Made by a program: the position numbers and the translations under genes. The notes under the pieces were generated by a model. The model was not told where the DNA came from. It was given only the letters and a program-made list of their open reading frames with translations, and searched no databases. Positions 19,680 to 28,514 of a DNA stretch of 64,000 bases are shown one piece after another; positions within the stretch are counted from its first letter, which is position 1; the number at the start of each line of letters is the position of its first letter. Location of the stretch: contig JAISCE010000053.1 in NCBI GenBank assembly GCA_031265765.1, positions 1-64,000 of the forward strand, read 5' to 3'. This DNA is from Azoarcus sp. GTDB lineage: Bacteria; Pseudomonadota; Gammaproteobacteria; Burkholderiales; Rhodocyclaceae.

Positions 19680-19889
19680 AAAGCCTTACCGGATAAAGAA
19701 AACCGTCACGAACAGGAATTTTGCGCGCGTTCTAACATGGGCAGGCATGTGTAGTACCTGAAGTCGAGAGCCGTCACGTGTTTTTATGTTCAATCGTCGC
19801 TTCGACACGCGCGGGCCGAAGCAAGGCCGGCTGCGGAAAGTATACCGCAGGCTTATCGGGAAGCGACCCGCATCAACAGGAAGTGTGCA

Positions 19890-20957
19890 ATGTTCCGGAT
19901 TATATCTTTTCTTGCCGCCAGCGCCGCGGCGCTTATCTGCACTGGCGTACAGGCCGCGCCGCCCGCGATTGCCGCCGACGCGCCGGATTCTTATACCGTT
20001 GTGAAAGGCGATACTTTGTGGGGGATTTCCGCGCGTTTCTTGCAGGAGCCTTGGCGGTGGCCGGAAGTCTGGCGGATGAGCAAAAACCAGGCCCGGGACC
20101 CGCATCTCATCTATCCCGGCCAAGTCATCGTGCTCGACCGTCGCGGGCCGTATTTGCAGATCGGCAAGGTCGTGAGCGGCGGCACGGCCAAGGGGAGCGG
20201 CATCGAACCCATGGGCGATGCCAGGTTGCAGCCGAAGATTTACCAGACGCCGGTCGATGAAGCTGTTTCGACGATTCCGCTGAAGTCCATCGCGCCTTTC
20301 CTCATTCGGCCCCTGGTCGTTGAAACCAGTTCGATCGACGGCGCCGCCACAATCGTCGCCACCGAAACCAACCGCGTGTATCTCGCTCAGGGCGATACCG
20401 TTTTCGCCAGGGATGTACGCGCCGATGTCGATAAATGGGCGATCTTCCGTCCGGGCAAACTGCTTGCCGATCCGGTCGGCGGCAAGAGGTTCGGTTATGA
20501 AGTGCAGTATCTGGGTTCCGCCAGGGTCACCGAACGCACCGATCCTGTCACGCTCGAAATCGTCGAGGCCGTCGAGGAAATCGGCACGGGCGACCTGATG
20601 TTGCCAACCGAAGACGATCTGGTGTTTTCCTATGCGCCGCATGCGCCCGGTGAAATCGTCGATGCCAAGTTGATTTCGATTTATCGCGGCGTCGCCGAAA
20701 CCGGCAAACTCAACGTGGTCGCGCTCAGTGCTGGTAAACTCGGCGGCCTGGAGCCGGGTCATGTGCTGGCCTTGTTCCGCGACCGGGGTACCGCCGTCTA
20801 CAAGGGCGAAAGCGCGGGGGTTGCCAAAGCCCACGCCCTGCCGGAAAAACGCTACGGATCGGTGCTGGTGTTTCGTGTGTTCGACAATGTGTCTTATGCC
20901 TTGATAATGAATACCGATGGACAGGCGGCGATCGGCGACGCCGCCCGAAACCCCTGA
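19890..20957 (+). CDS. LysM domain protein upstream of dprA
   Basis: A 355-residue exported protein with a signal peptide (cleaved near VQAAP) and one LysM domain (YTVVKGDTLWGISARFLQEP to LIYPGQVIVLD) that binds peptidoglycan glycan. The long C-terminal part has no motif I can name. The gene is divergent from def and immediately precedes dprA; a LysM gene at this position is a recurrent betaproteobacterial arrangement. Its stop TGA overlaps a CTG codon that could start dprA. Confidence 0.9.
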   Translation: MFRIISFLAASAAALICTGVQAAPPAIAADAPDSYTVVKGDTLWGISARFLQEPWRWPEVWRMSKNQARDPHLIYPGQVIVLDRRGPYLQIGKVVSGGTAKGSGIEPMGDARLQPKIYQTPVDEAVSTIPLKSIAPFLIRPLVVETSSIDGAATIVATETNRVYLAQGDTVFARDVRADVDKWAIFRPGKLLADPVGGKRFGYEVQYLGSARVTERTDPVTLEIVEAVEEIGTGDLMLPTEDDLVFSYAPHAPGEIVDAKLISIYRGVAETGKLNVVALSAGKLGGLEPGHVLALFRDRGTAVYKGESAGVAKAHALPEKRYGSVLVFRVFDNVSYALIMNTDGQAAIGDAARNP

Positions 20958-22135
20958 AACCGCAGGATAAGGCGGCGGCCCGCGAGGAGTTCGCCGCCTG
21001 GCTCCGTTTTGCGCTGACCCCGGTCAGCCCGGCGCGGCAACGCAAGTTGCTTGCCGCGTTTGGCTTGCCGGGGGGCGTTTTTGCCCAGTCGCGCGCCGAT
21101 CTTGCCAGCGTCGCCGGGGCCGGCGCGGCGGATGCACTGCTTGCCGGTCCCGATCCGGCGGCGGTCGATGCCGCGCTCGCCTGGGCCGGAGAAGCCGGAA
21201 ACGGCATTCTCACATTGGCCGATGCCGCTTATCCGCAAGGTTTGCTCGAAATCGCCGATCCGCCGCCCGTGCTTTACGTCAAGGGCGATCCGGCGCTGTT
21301 GGGCCGTCCCGCGCTGGCAATGGTGGGTTCCCGTACCGCCAGCGCCCAGGGCGAGATGGATGCCGAGGCTTTCGCCCGCAGCCTGGGCGAAGCGGGGCTG
21401 GTCATCGTCAGCGGGCTGGCATTGGGGATCGATGCCGCCGCGCATCGCGGCGCGCTCGCCGCCGAAGGCGGGGGCACGGTGGCTGTCATCGGCACCGGCA
21501 TGGATCGCATCTACCCGGCGCGCAATGCCGGGCTGGCGCGGGAGATCGCCGTCCGCGGCGCGATCGTCAGTGAATTCCCGCTCGGCACGTCGCCATTGCG
21601 GCATAACTTTCCGCGGCGCAATCGCTTGATCGCCGGGCTTTCGCTGGGCGTGCTGGTGGTCGAGGCGACGCTCGACAGCGGTTCGCTGATTACCGCCCGC
21701 CTCGCCGCCGAAGCGGGGCGCGAGGTCTTTGCTATTCCGGGTTCCATTCATTCGCCGCTGGCGCGCGGCTGTCATCGTCTGATTCGCCAGGGGGCCAAAC
21801 TGGTCGAGACGGCGGAAGATGTTTTCGAGGAACTGCGCGGACGCCTTGGCGATGAACTGCCGCCGCGACTGACCAGGGCCGGAAGCCCCGGACATCCCGA
21901 ACCCCGCGCGCCGCGTGCGGGGATGCCATTCGCGCCCGCACACCTTGTCCCGGAAGCCGTCCGTGTGTTGGAGGCGCTTGGCGGCGAGGCGCGCGACATC
22001 GATAGCCTTGCGCTGGCCACCGGGCTGGGCGTCGAGGCGCTGTATGCGCATTTACTGACGCTGGAACTGGAAGGCATCGTCGCCCGGCGGCCCGGCGGCG
22101 GTTTTCTGCGTCTGCATATGCCGCGAAGCTCGTGA
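20954..22135 (+). CDS. dprA: DNA-processing protein DprA
   Basis: Binds incoming single-stranded DNA and loads RecA during natural transformation. The Rossmann-fold core shows MVGSRTASAQGE, SGLALGIDAAAHRGAL, GTGMDRIYPARN and NFPRRNRLIAGLS. A C-terminal winged-helix (DML1-type) segment ends in VARRPGGGFLRL. The start is uncertain: the conserved N-terminus (EFAAWLRFALTPVSPARQRK) begins near 20985, but no ATG, GTG or TTG lies in frame before it. The coordinates use CTG at 20954, which overlaps the LysM stop as CTGA and gives 393 residues. A TTG at 21047 would truncate the first domain. Confidence 0.9.
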   Translation: MKPQDKAAAREEFAAWLRFALTPVSPARQRKLLAAFGLPGGVFAQSRADLASVAGAGAADALLAGPDPAAVDAALAWAGEAGNGILTLADAAYPQGLLEIADPPPVLYVKGDPALLGRPALAMVGSRTASAQGEMDAEAFARSLGEAGLVIVSGLALGIDAAAHRGALAAEGGGTVAVIGTGMDRIYPARNAGLAREIAVRGAIVSEFPLGTSPLRHNFPRRNRLIAGLSLGVLVVEATLDSGSLITARLAAEAGREVFAIPGSIHSPLARGCHRLIRQGAKLVETAEDVFEELRGRLGDELPPRLTRAGSPGHPEPRAPRAGMPFAPAHLVPEAVRVLEALGGEARDIDSLALATGLGVEALYAHLLTLELEGIVARRPGGGFLRLHMPRSS

Positions 22136-22273
22136 ACCGATCGGCGCGCGGCCCATGGGCGCGAAACGCCGAACTGACCCCGCGAACCGCCGTTTTTTAA
22201 CATCTGGCGGCGCAGGCGCGGGAGCACAATGTCAAGGTGCGATTTCTTCTTCGATCGTTTCCAGGACAGAATC

Positions 22274-22963
22274 ATGGCAAAGATCATCTGTGTACTCGGC
22301 AATAAAGGCGGTACCGGCAAAACGACTCTCTCGCACATGCTGTGCCAGGGTCTGGGGCTGCTCGGTCATCGCGCCGCCTGCGTGTTGACCGATGTGTCCC
22401 GCGAACCGCTCTCGCCGGCGGGCCGCCGCTACATTACCGCCGACGCGCGCAATGCGGACGCTCTGACCAAGGTGATCGACAAGTTGCGCACGCTCGAAGA
22501 CTGGCTGGGGGTCGTCGACGGCGCGGGCAATCGCACCGACATGGACCGCAAGTTGTACAGCATGGCCGATATCGTGCTGTTGCCGTTCCGCGACTCGCAC
22601 GAAGATATCCGCACCGTCGTCCGCGATCTCGATCTGTTTCCGCGCGCCTATGCGGTGCCGGCGCAGTGGCCGGGCAATGCTTGGCAATGCGAGGCCGCCG
22701 ACCGCAACGTGGCGCAATTGATGGGCGCTTATCGGAGCCGCCTTCTCAGGCCGGTCGCGGCCTTGTCCGCATCCAAGCTGCTGTTGCACAAGCAGGTTCC
22801 GGAGCATTTGCCAAGCCCTCTCAGCAGGGCTTGCCGCGCCATCGCCCGCGAGGTGTTGAGCGTGCTGGAAATCGAAGTCGGCAACAATGTGAAGGAAGAG
22901 GATGCGGGCGCTGAACGCCTACCGCCCGCCGAAAGACCCCTGCGTTTGCATCGCATGGTCTGA
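22274..22963 (+). CDS. ParA-like ATPase next to PHA genes
   Basis: A 229-residue P-loop ATPase of the ParA/MinD (SIMIBI) class. The deviant Walker A GNKGGTGKTT with the signature lysine lies at residues 8-17. The Walker B-like region is VVDGAGNRTDMDRKL, and VLLPFRDSHEDI corresponds to the later ParA strand. No ParB gene or helix-turn-helix N-terminus is present, so it is not a typical plasmid or chromosome ParA and is closer to orphan cargo-positioning ParAs. The start was chosen at 22274, after AGGACAGA. PhaM-like and phaC genes follow in the same direction, which suggests a role in PHA-granule positioning; this is inference. Confidence 0.85.
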   Translation: MAKIICVLGNKGGTGKTTLSHMLCQGLGLLGHRAACVLTDVSREPLSPAGRRYITADARNADALTKVIDKLRTLEDWLGVVDGAGNRTDMDRKLYSMADIVLLPFRDSHEDIRTVVRDLDLFPRAYAVPAQWPGNAWQCEAADRNVAQLMGAYRSRLLRPVAALSASKLLLHKQVPEHLPSPLSRACRAIAREVLSVLEIEVGNNVKEEDAGAERLPPAERPLRLHRMV

Positions 22964-23048
22964 AAGCTTGATTTACCGTATGGCGAAAGATATGCGCGTC
23001 ATGCGTGCGTCGGGTAAAATGACGGGACAAGCCACAGGAGGGAAAATC

Positions 23049-23483
23049 ATGACCATAGAACATGCGGCCCACGACCCGCTCGAATTCGTGCGCAACATGT
23101 GGGGACGGATGGGTTTCTCATTGCCCGGAATGGTAACGCCGACGCTCGATGTCGACGAACTCGACAAACGCATCGGCGACATGCGGGCGGTCGAAGGCTG
23201 GCTGAAGATGAATCTCAGCATGTTGCAGATGGCCATTCAGGGGCTGGATGTCCAGCGCGCCGCGATCGCCGCCGTCACGGCCATGAGCCAGGCGCACAAT
23301 CCGGAAAAACCGCCCGAGGCCGAAGCCGCCCAGGGCAATCCGTTCCTGTGGCCCTGGAACATGATGAGCGCCAAGGCGGGCGCGGAAGAAAGCGCGCCAG
23401 TGCCGGTACCGGCGGGCGAAACGACCGCCGCGCAGGAAAAGTCCCGTGCGAAACGCAAGACGATAGCCGCCGGCGGCAAGTAA
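23049..23483 (+). CDS. phaM: PhaM-like PHA granule regulatory protein
   Basis: A 144-residue protein matching the PhaM family, which binds PHB synthase and the nucleoid and distributes granules at division. The diagnostic block starts at PLEFVRNMWGRMGF and continues through TLDVDELDKRIGDMRAVEGW and LSMLQMAIQGLDVQRA. The basic C-terminal tail (KSRAKRKTIAAGGK) parallels the Lys/Ala-rich DNA-binding tail of Ralstonia PhaM but is shorter. AGGAGGG precedes the ATG at a good distance. The frame stays open upstream without resembling the family. Confidence 0.85.
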   Translation: MTIEHAAHDPLEFVRNMWGRMGFSLPGMVTPTLDVDELDKRIGDMRAVEGWLKMNLSMLQMAIQGLDVQRAAIAAVTAMSQAHNPEKPPEAEAAQGNPFLWPWNMMSAKAGAEESAPVPVPAGETTAAQEKSRAKRKTIAAGGK

Positions 23484-23742
23484 GCAAGGCGCGGACGGCT
23501 CCGGGGTTCTTTCCTTCAGGCTGCGTGAAACGCGGTCGCTGAAGCCGGACGCGAGGAGCGCCGCATCGTCGCCGATGCCGGTCTGCCGTTCGCCAGATCT
23601 CGTACCCGGACGTTTCCGCCTCTGCGTGTGGCGGGAACATCTGGGCTTTTGTTTTGCGCGCGGGTTTTCCATGCTGCCAAACGGACGGCGCCATGGCTAA
23701 AATAAAATGTTTTATCCGATCCTCACTTTGGGAGATAACTAC

Positions 23743-24213
23743 ATGGCCCTGCGCCCCTTCAAAATCCTTGGCGTCCAGCAAATCGCCATCGGCGGTTCGA
23801 GCAAGGAAAAACTGCGTACCCTGTGGGTCGACATGCTCGGGCTGGAGGTCACGGGCAATTTCGTCTCCGAGCGCGAAAACGTCAACGAAGACATCTGCGC
23901 CATGGGCAGCGGCCCGTTCAAGGTCGAGGTCGACCTGATGCAGCCGGTCGACCCGGAGAAAAAGCCCGCCGTCCATGCCACGCCCCTGAACCATGTAGGG
24001 CTGTGGGTCGATGATTTGCCGCGCGCCGTGGAATGGCTGACCGCCCAGGGCGTGCGTTTCGCTCCCGGCGGCATCCGCAAGGGCGCGGCAGGCTACGACA
24101 TCACTTTCCTGCATCCGAAAGGCAACGACGAATTCCCCATCGGCGCCGAGGGCGTACTGATCGAATTGGTGCAAGCGCCGCCCGAAGTTGCCGATGCCCT
24201 GTCCCGTGGTTGA
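23743..24213 (+). CDS. VOC family (glyoxalase-like) protein
   Basis: A 156-residue single-chain vicinal-oxygen-chelate protein: repeated beta-alpha-beta halves with HxxxE-type ligands visible around [18 protein letters not shown] and [10 protein letters not shown]. Annotators often call such proteins lactoylglutathione lyase, but the substrate cannot be read from sequence. It lies between the PhaM-like gene and phaC, all on the plus strand. The start was chosen at [10 protein letters not shown] because GGAG precedes it; an ATG 36 bases upstream is less likely. Confidence 0.85.
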   Translation: MALRPFKILGVQQIAIGGSSKEKLRTLWVDMLGLEVTGNFVSERENVNEDICAMGSGPFKVEVDLMQPVDPEKKPAVHATPLNHVGLWVDDLPRAVEWLTAQGVRFAPGGIRKGAAGYDITFLHPKGNDEFPIGAEGVLIELVQAPPEVADALSRG

Positions 24214-24327
24214 ACCGGGCGGCGATTTCCGTCCCTGTGCTCCGGAAAGGAGCGTTTCTTGCGGGATTCGCCGTACACAGCCTTTTTATCCCATCCCACA
24301 CAAAACCAACCAGGAGCCAGTAAAATC

Positions 24328-26130
24328 ATGAGCGCCACCCCGGAATCCCCTGCTTCCGAACTCTCCGACCCCGAAGCAATCGCCAAAACCTACGCCGAAG
24401 TCGCTCGCCGCGCTTCGTCCCTGATAAGCGAACACGTCCAGCACCAGATCAAGAAAGGTATGCAAACACCATCGGACGAATTGGGCATCGCCCAAGCCTT
24501 CATGGACATGATGGCCCGCCTGCTATCCAACCCCTACAAGCTCGCGCAGGCGCAGATGAACCTGGTCTGGGACTACTTTGCATTGTGGCAACGGTCGATG
24601 CTGCGCTTTGCCGGCATGCAGGCCACGCCGATTGCCGTCCCCGCGCGCAGCGACAAGCGTTTCCGCGACGAAGAATGGCAAGAACATTTCATGTTCGACT
24701 TCGTCAAGCAGTCCTACCTGATTACCGCGCGGCACATCCACGAAATGGTCAACGGCGTCGAAGGGCTGGACGAGAAAACAGCGAAGAAAGTCGATTTCTA
24801 CACCCGGCAGTACATCGATGCGCTGTCGCCGTCGAATTTCGCCCTCACCAACCCGGAAGTGTTCCGCGAAACCGTGCGCAGCAATGGGAAGAATCTCATC
24901 AAGGGGCTGAACAACCTGCTGCGCGACATCGAAGAGGGCGACGGCAAGCTGCGGGTGAAAATGACCGATACCGCGGCATTTGAACTGGGCAAGAACGTTG
25001 CCATCTCGCAAGGCAAGGTCGTATTCCAGACCGACATGATGCAATTGATCCAGTACCAGCCGAGCACCGCCAAAGTGTTCAAGCGTCCGATACTGATCGT
25101 GCCGCCCTGGATCAACAAGTTCTACATCCTCGACCTGCGCGAGAAAAACTCTTTCGTCAAATGGCTTGTGGATCAGGGGCACACCGTATTCATGATCTCG
25201 TGGGTCAACCCCGACGAAAAACTGGCGGAGAAGACTTTTGCCTCGTACATGTACGAGGGGCTCTTCGCCGCGCTCGACGCCATCGAAACGCAGACCGGCG
25301 AAAAAGAAGTCAATGCCATCGGCTACTGCCTTGGCGGCACGCTGCTTGCCGCCGCGCTGGCCTATCTTGCAGCCAAGAAGCAAAAGCGCATCGTCTCGGC
25401 GACTTTTCTCACCACGCTCACCGACTTTTCCGAACCGGGCGAATTGGGCGTGTTCATCGACGAAGGCCAGATCGCCAGTCTCGAAAGGAAAATGTTCAAG
25501 CGCGGTTATCTCGAAGGCTCGGAAATGGCGGGCACCTTCAACATGCTGCGCGCCAACGACTTGATATGGTCGTTCGTGGTCAACAACTACCTCATGGGGA
25601 AAGATCCCTTCCCCTTCGACCTGCTGTACTGGAATTCCGACTCCACCCGCTTGCCCGCGAAGATGCACAGTTTCTACCTGCGCAAGATGTACATGGAAAA
25701 CAAACTGGTCGAACCCGGCGGCATCGAGATCGACGGCGTGCCCATCGACCTCGGCAAGATCAAGGTGCCGTGCTTCTTCATTTCGACCATGGAAGACCAC
25801 ATCGCGCCATGGAAAAGCACCTACCTCGGCGCGCGGCGTTTCACCGCCCCGGTGCGTTTCGTCCTTGGCGGTTCGGGCCATATCGCCGGCATCGTCAATC
25901 CGCCCGCCGCCAACAAATACGGCTACTGGCTGAATCCCGCTTCCGGGCTGCCCGCGACTTCGGATGAATGGTTTACCGGCGCACAACAGCACGAAGGGTC
26001 ATGGTGGGTCAATTGGCAGGAATGGGTGACGGGTCATGACGGAGACAAGGTCGCGTCGCGCGATCCGGCAAACGGCAAACTGAAAGTCCTGGACGATGCG
26101 CCCGGCTCCTTCGTCAAATTCCGGCTGTAG
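24328..26130 (+). CDS. phaC: class I poly(3-hydroxyalkanoate) synthase
   Basis: Polymerises hydroxyacyl-CoA into PHA at the granule surface. The 600-residue protein has the class I length and the lipase-like box GYCLGGT with nucleophile Cys334; the likely triad is completed by Asp490 (in MEDHIAPW) and His518 (in GGSGHIAG). The alpha/beta-hydrolase core is preceded by the ~200-residue N-terminal domain of class I enzymes (PNPxxxR-type region replaced by ALSPSNFALTNPEV). AGGAGCC precedes the ATG. phaA, phaB and phaZ are not nearby. Confidence 0.97.
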   Translation: MSATPESPASELSDPEAIAKTYAEVARRASSLISEHVQHQIKKGMQTPSDELGIAQAFMDMMARLLSNPYKLAQAQMNLVWDYFALWQRSMLRFAGMQATPIAVPARSDKRFRDEEWQEHFMFDFVKQSYLITARHIHEMVNGVEGLDEKTAKKVDFYTRQYIDALSPSNFALTNPEVFRETVRSNGKNLIKGLNNLLRDIEEGDGKLRVKMTDTAAFELGKNVAISQGKVVFQTDMMQLIQYQPSTAKVFKRPILIVPPWINKFYILDLREKNSFVKWLVDQGHTVFMISWVNPDEKLAEKTFASYMYEGLFAALDAIETQTGEKEVNAIGYCLGGTLLAAALAYLAAKKQKRIVSATFLTTLTDFSEPGELGVFIDEGQIASLERKMFKRGYLEGSEMAGTFNMLRANDLIWSFVVNNYLMGKDPFPFDLLYWNSDSTRLPAKMHSFYLRKMYMENKLVEPGGIEIDGVPIDLGKIKVPCFFISTMEDHIAPWKSTYLGARRFTAPVRFVLGGSGHIAGIVNPPAANKYGYWLNPASGLPATSDEWFTGAQQHEGSWWVNWQEWVTGHDGDKVASRDPANGKLKVLDDAPGSFVKFRL

Positions 26131-26202
26131 AATCCGTCCGTCCAGCCGGGGATGGCGCAGCGGATTGGATGCCGCCGCGCCGTCCCCACGGCTTCTCCGT
26201 CG

Positions 26203-26727
26203 ATGACCGGCCCCGCGCGCCTCGTGCTCGATACCAATACAGTGCTGGCGTTATGGCATTTCGGCGATCCCGGTCTCGCGCCGCTCGCCGGAGCGATTGC
26301 CCGCGGGCGATTCGCGCTGTCGAGCCGCGACGACGCGCTGGAAGAACTGCGCCATGTACTGGCTCGTGTGCGATTCAGCATCGCGCCGGAACGGCAAACG
26401 CAAATCGTCGTGCAATATTGCGGCTTCCTCGCTTCCCCGTCCGGAAGCGCCATCGCGTTCGAGTTGCCGCAATGCCGCGATCGCGCCGACCAGAAATTCC
26501 TCGAAATTGCGCGCGACCGTGGCGCAAGCCACCTTCTCACCCGCGACAGGCAATTGTTGGTATTGAACCGCCATCGCCTGCTGCGCGAAAGATTCTGGAT
26601 CGTGACGCCGGAGAAATTCCAGGCGGAAAACGGGAATGAATGCGGCGGCCAAAACGTCGGAACGCATGCAGGTTTGCCCATGCGGTTCCCGGATCGTTAC
26701 CAGCAGGAAGTGGCGCCGCTTTTATAG
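26203..26727 (+). CDS. PIN-domain protein (orphan putative toxin, COG1569 type)
   Basis: A ribonuclease-fold protein of 174 residues. The acidic PIN residues are present: Asp10 in RLVLDTNTV, a Glu in ALEELRHVLARVRF, an Asp in CRDRADQKFLEIA and an Asp in LLTRDRQLL. Family members of this type are labelled toxin components, but no antitoxin-like gene lies in the 72 bases upstream. The conserved domain ends near VTPEKF; the last ~30 residues run into the 3' end of the opposing pilin gene (31-base tail overlap) and look like read-through sequence. Confidence 0.82.
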   Translation: MTGPARLVLDTNTVLALWHFGDPGLAPLAGAIARGRFALSSRDDALEELRHVLARVRFSIAPERQTQIVVQYCGFLASPSGSAIAFELPQCRDRADQKFLEIARDRGASHLLTRDRQLLVLNRHRLLRERFWIVTPEKFQAENGNECGGQNVGTHAGLPMRFPDRYQQEVAPLL

Positions 26728-27092
26728 GTTTTCGTACCGGCCTGATCGATGCCGAGCGTGCCGCAGGCGTCGGCGGCCTGGTTGCCCGCGGGGACTGCCT
26801 GAAGGGTGTAGGTTCTCTGTTTGAGTTTGGTCTCGTCGAGGCTGAAGGCGTAATAGCTGTCCAGGTCGTTCTGGCATTGCGTCGCGGGCAATGTCGCGCC
26901 GATATAGGTCAGGTTCGTGGTGTAGTGCCGCTCCATGAATGCGGATAGCTCCATCAGACAGCCGGCGGCGGCGACGCGGCGGGTTTTGATGATGTACGAG
27001 TCGTAAGCCGGTACCGCGATGGCGGCAAGAATGGCGATGATCGCCATCACGATCATCAATTCCAACAGGGTGAAACCTTTGGGTATGTTCAT
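26697..27092 (-). CDS. type IV pilin-like protein (PilE family)
   Basis: A 131-residue prepilin. The leader MNIPKG is followed by the cleavage and N-methylation motif FTLLELMIVMAIIAILAAIA with Glu5, and then the PilE-type alpha1-C segment (YIIKTRRVAAAGCLMELSAF). Two C-terminal cysteines (DACGTLG and TSCW) could form the D-region disulphide. Its ATG overlaps the stop of the upstream FimT-like gene as ATGA. It could be a minor pilin rather than the major subunit; the rest of the pilus machinery is outside the window. Confidence 0.9.
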   Translation of the reverse strand: MNIPKGFTLLELMIVMAIIAILAAIAVPAYDSYIIKTRRVAAAGCLMELSAFMERHYTTNLTYIGATLPATQCQNDLDSYYAFSLDETKLKQRTYTLQAVPAGNQAADACGTLGIDQAGTKTYKSGATSCW

Positions 27093-27568
27093 ATTTTCGG
27101 GCACTCCTCCAGGATGATGGGTGAAGTCGCTCTCGTCGTGAACCGCACTTGGCGCTGGACGATTGGATCGTCGTCGGTTTGCAGGCAGATACTCGCCGGG
27201 AACGTCGTGCCTTCGATCAGACCTGAAGGCTGGAACCGCAGCAGCCATTCTTCCGTCGTCGGCAGGACTGTCCCGGTATAGGTTTCTTCGCGCAGCAGTT
27301 CGTCTCCTTTCGAGTCTTCGTATTTGCCGTTGTCGTCATTATCGAGAAAAATTTGCCAGTGCCGCGCCTTGTCGAGCGTGAGCGTTACCGCGCGATTGGC
27401 GCGGATCGCTTCGGAACGGGCGAATTGTATACCGGTGACGAGTTCGCTGGCCGCGCCGCGAACCGCGACGCCGCGAACCAGGGATTTGAGCGATGGCGCG
27501 GCGATGGCGGCGAGAATGGCGGCAATGGCGACGACGATCATCAACTCGGACAAGGTAAAGCCGCGCAT
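27089..27568 (-). CDS. FimT/GspH-type pseudopilin
   Basis: A 159-residue minor pilin with the class III leader MRG-FTLSELMIVVAIAAILA and a GspH/FimT C-terminal domain (SELVTGIQFARSEAIRANRA, then WQIFLDNDDNGKYE). Members of this group prime type IV pili, and some bind DNA in competent bacteria; dprA lies 5 kb away in the same window, so a competence role is possible but unproven. The start at 27568 gives a standard short leader; upstream ATGs at 27634 and 27646 would add a basic leader. Cotranscribed with the PilE-like gene. Confidence 0.88.
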   Translation of the reverse strand: MRGFTLSELMIVVAIAAILAAIAAPSLKSLVRGVAVRGAASELVTGIQFARSEAIRANRAVTLTLDKARHWQIFLDNDDNGKYEDSKGDELLREETYTGTVLPTTEEWLLRFQPSGLIEGTTFPASICLQTDDDPIVQRQVRFTTRATSPIILEECPKI

Positions 27569-27800
27569 GTGCCGGCGAGGCCGCGAGGTTGGCGGGAGAA
27601 ACGCGCGGAACGCCTGTATCGTGAAACGAATCATGGCGGGACTCATGGCGGAACGGATCCTGCAAAGTTTTGTGGCGTTTTGAATTGCCGTCAACCGACA
27701 ACTGCCGCAAAAGCATGGATAGTGCTCGACGGTAAAACGAATGTATGCGATAACCGGCGTCCGGGCCGCCATCGTGGATAGGGAAGGCAGGGGAGAATAA

Positions 27801-28514
27801 GTGAAGCGGGCGGGACGGTACTGTTGCGGAATGGCGGCGTTGGCGGCCTGCCTGCTGGCGGGCGGCGCGGGCGCGGGCGATCTGGCGCTGTCGGGAATCC
27901 TGGGCGGAAAAGCCTTGCTCGTCATCGACAATGGGCCGCCGCAGTTGGTGGCGGTGGGGAAAAGCACCCCCGAGGGCGCGAAGCTGGTGGCGATCGAAGG
28001 TGAGACGGCGGCGGTCGAATTCGACGGCAAGCGCCACGTATTGCGCCTGGGCGCGCGGGTAGTGCGTCAGCAAAGCGATGGCGGGAACAAATCGGGCGTG
28101 AACGCGCTCTCGCGGGACGAGGCCAGGAAAATATTGGCCCGCGGGCTGGAAGCGACGTTCAAGGCGAACGAGCGGGGGGAGTTTTTCATCAGCGGCGAGA
28201 TCAATGGCGGCAAGGTCCATTTTCTCGTCGACACCGGGGCGACTTTCGTCAGTATCGGGCGCGCGGATGCGCTTCGCCTGGGCATCCGCTTCGATGACGC
28301 GGCATCGAGCGTGAGCCAGACCGCGGGCGGGGACGTCAGTGTGCGGCGGGTGATGCTGGACTCGGTGACGGTCGGCGGCATCCGGCTCCTGAACGTGGAA
28401 GGCGTGGTGCACGAAGAACAGGATCTGCCTTTCGTACTATTGGGAATGAGTTTTCTCAAGAATATGGAAATGCGGCGCAAGGGTGACAGTTTGTATTTGA
28501 GGAAGGCGCTTTGA
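27801..28514 (+). CDS. periplasmic retropepsin-like aspartic protease (TIGR02281 type)
   Basis: A 237-residue exported protein. The signal peptide is within residues 1-26 (ending AGAGD), and a clan AA single-domain aspartic protease lies C-terminally with active-site DTGAT (Asp144) and the second conserved element VLLGMSFLKNME. One lobe is encoded, so activity requires a homodimer as in retroviral proteases. The start is GTG preceded by GGGGAG. It is coupled to the Nudix gene by a TTGA overlap. The substrate is not known for the family. Confidence 0.88.
   Translation: MKRAGRYCCGMAALAACLLAGGAGAGDLALSGILGGKALLVIDNGPPQLVAVGKSTPEGAKLVAIEGETAAVEFDGKRHVLRLGARVVRQQSDGGNKSGVNALSRDEARKILARGLEATFKANERGEFFISGEINGGKVHFLVDTGATFVSIGRADALRLGIRFDDAASSVSQTAGGDVSVRRVMLDSVTVGGIRLLNVEGVVHEEQDLPFVLLGMSFLKNMEMRRKGDSLYLRKAL

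Noticed and set aside
22136..22273. Terminator after dprA near a run of six Ts
   Set aside because: The T-run near 22194 is not preceded by a clean stem; the nearby GGCG/CGCC pairing is short and too far upstream.
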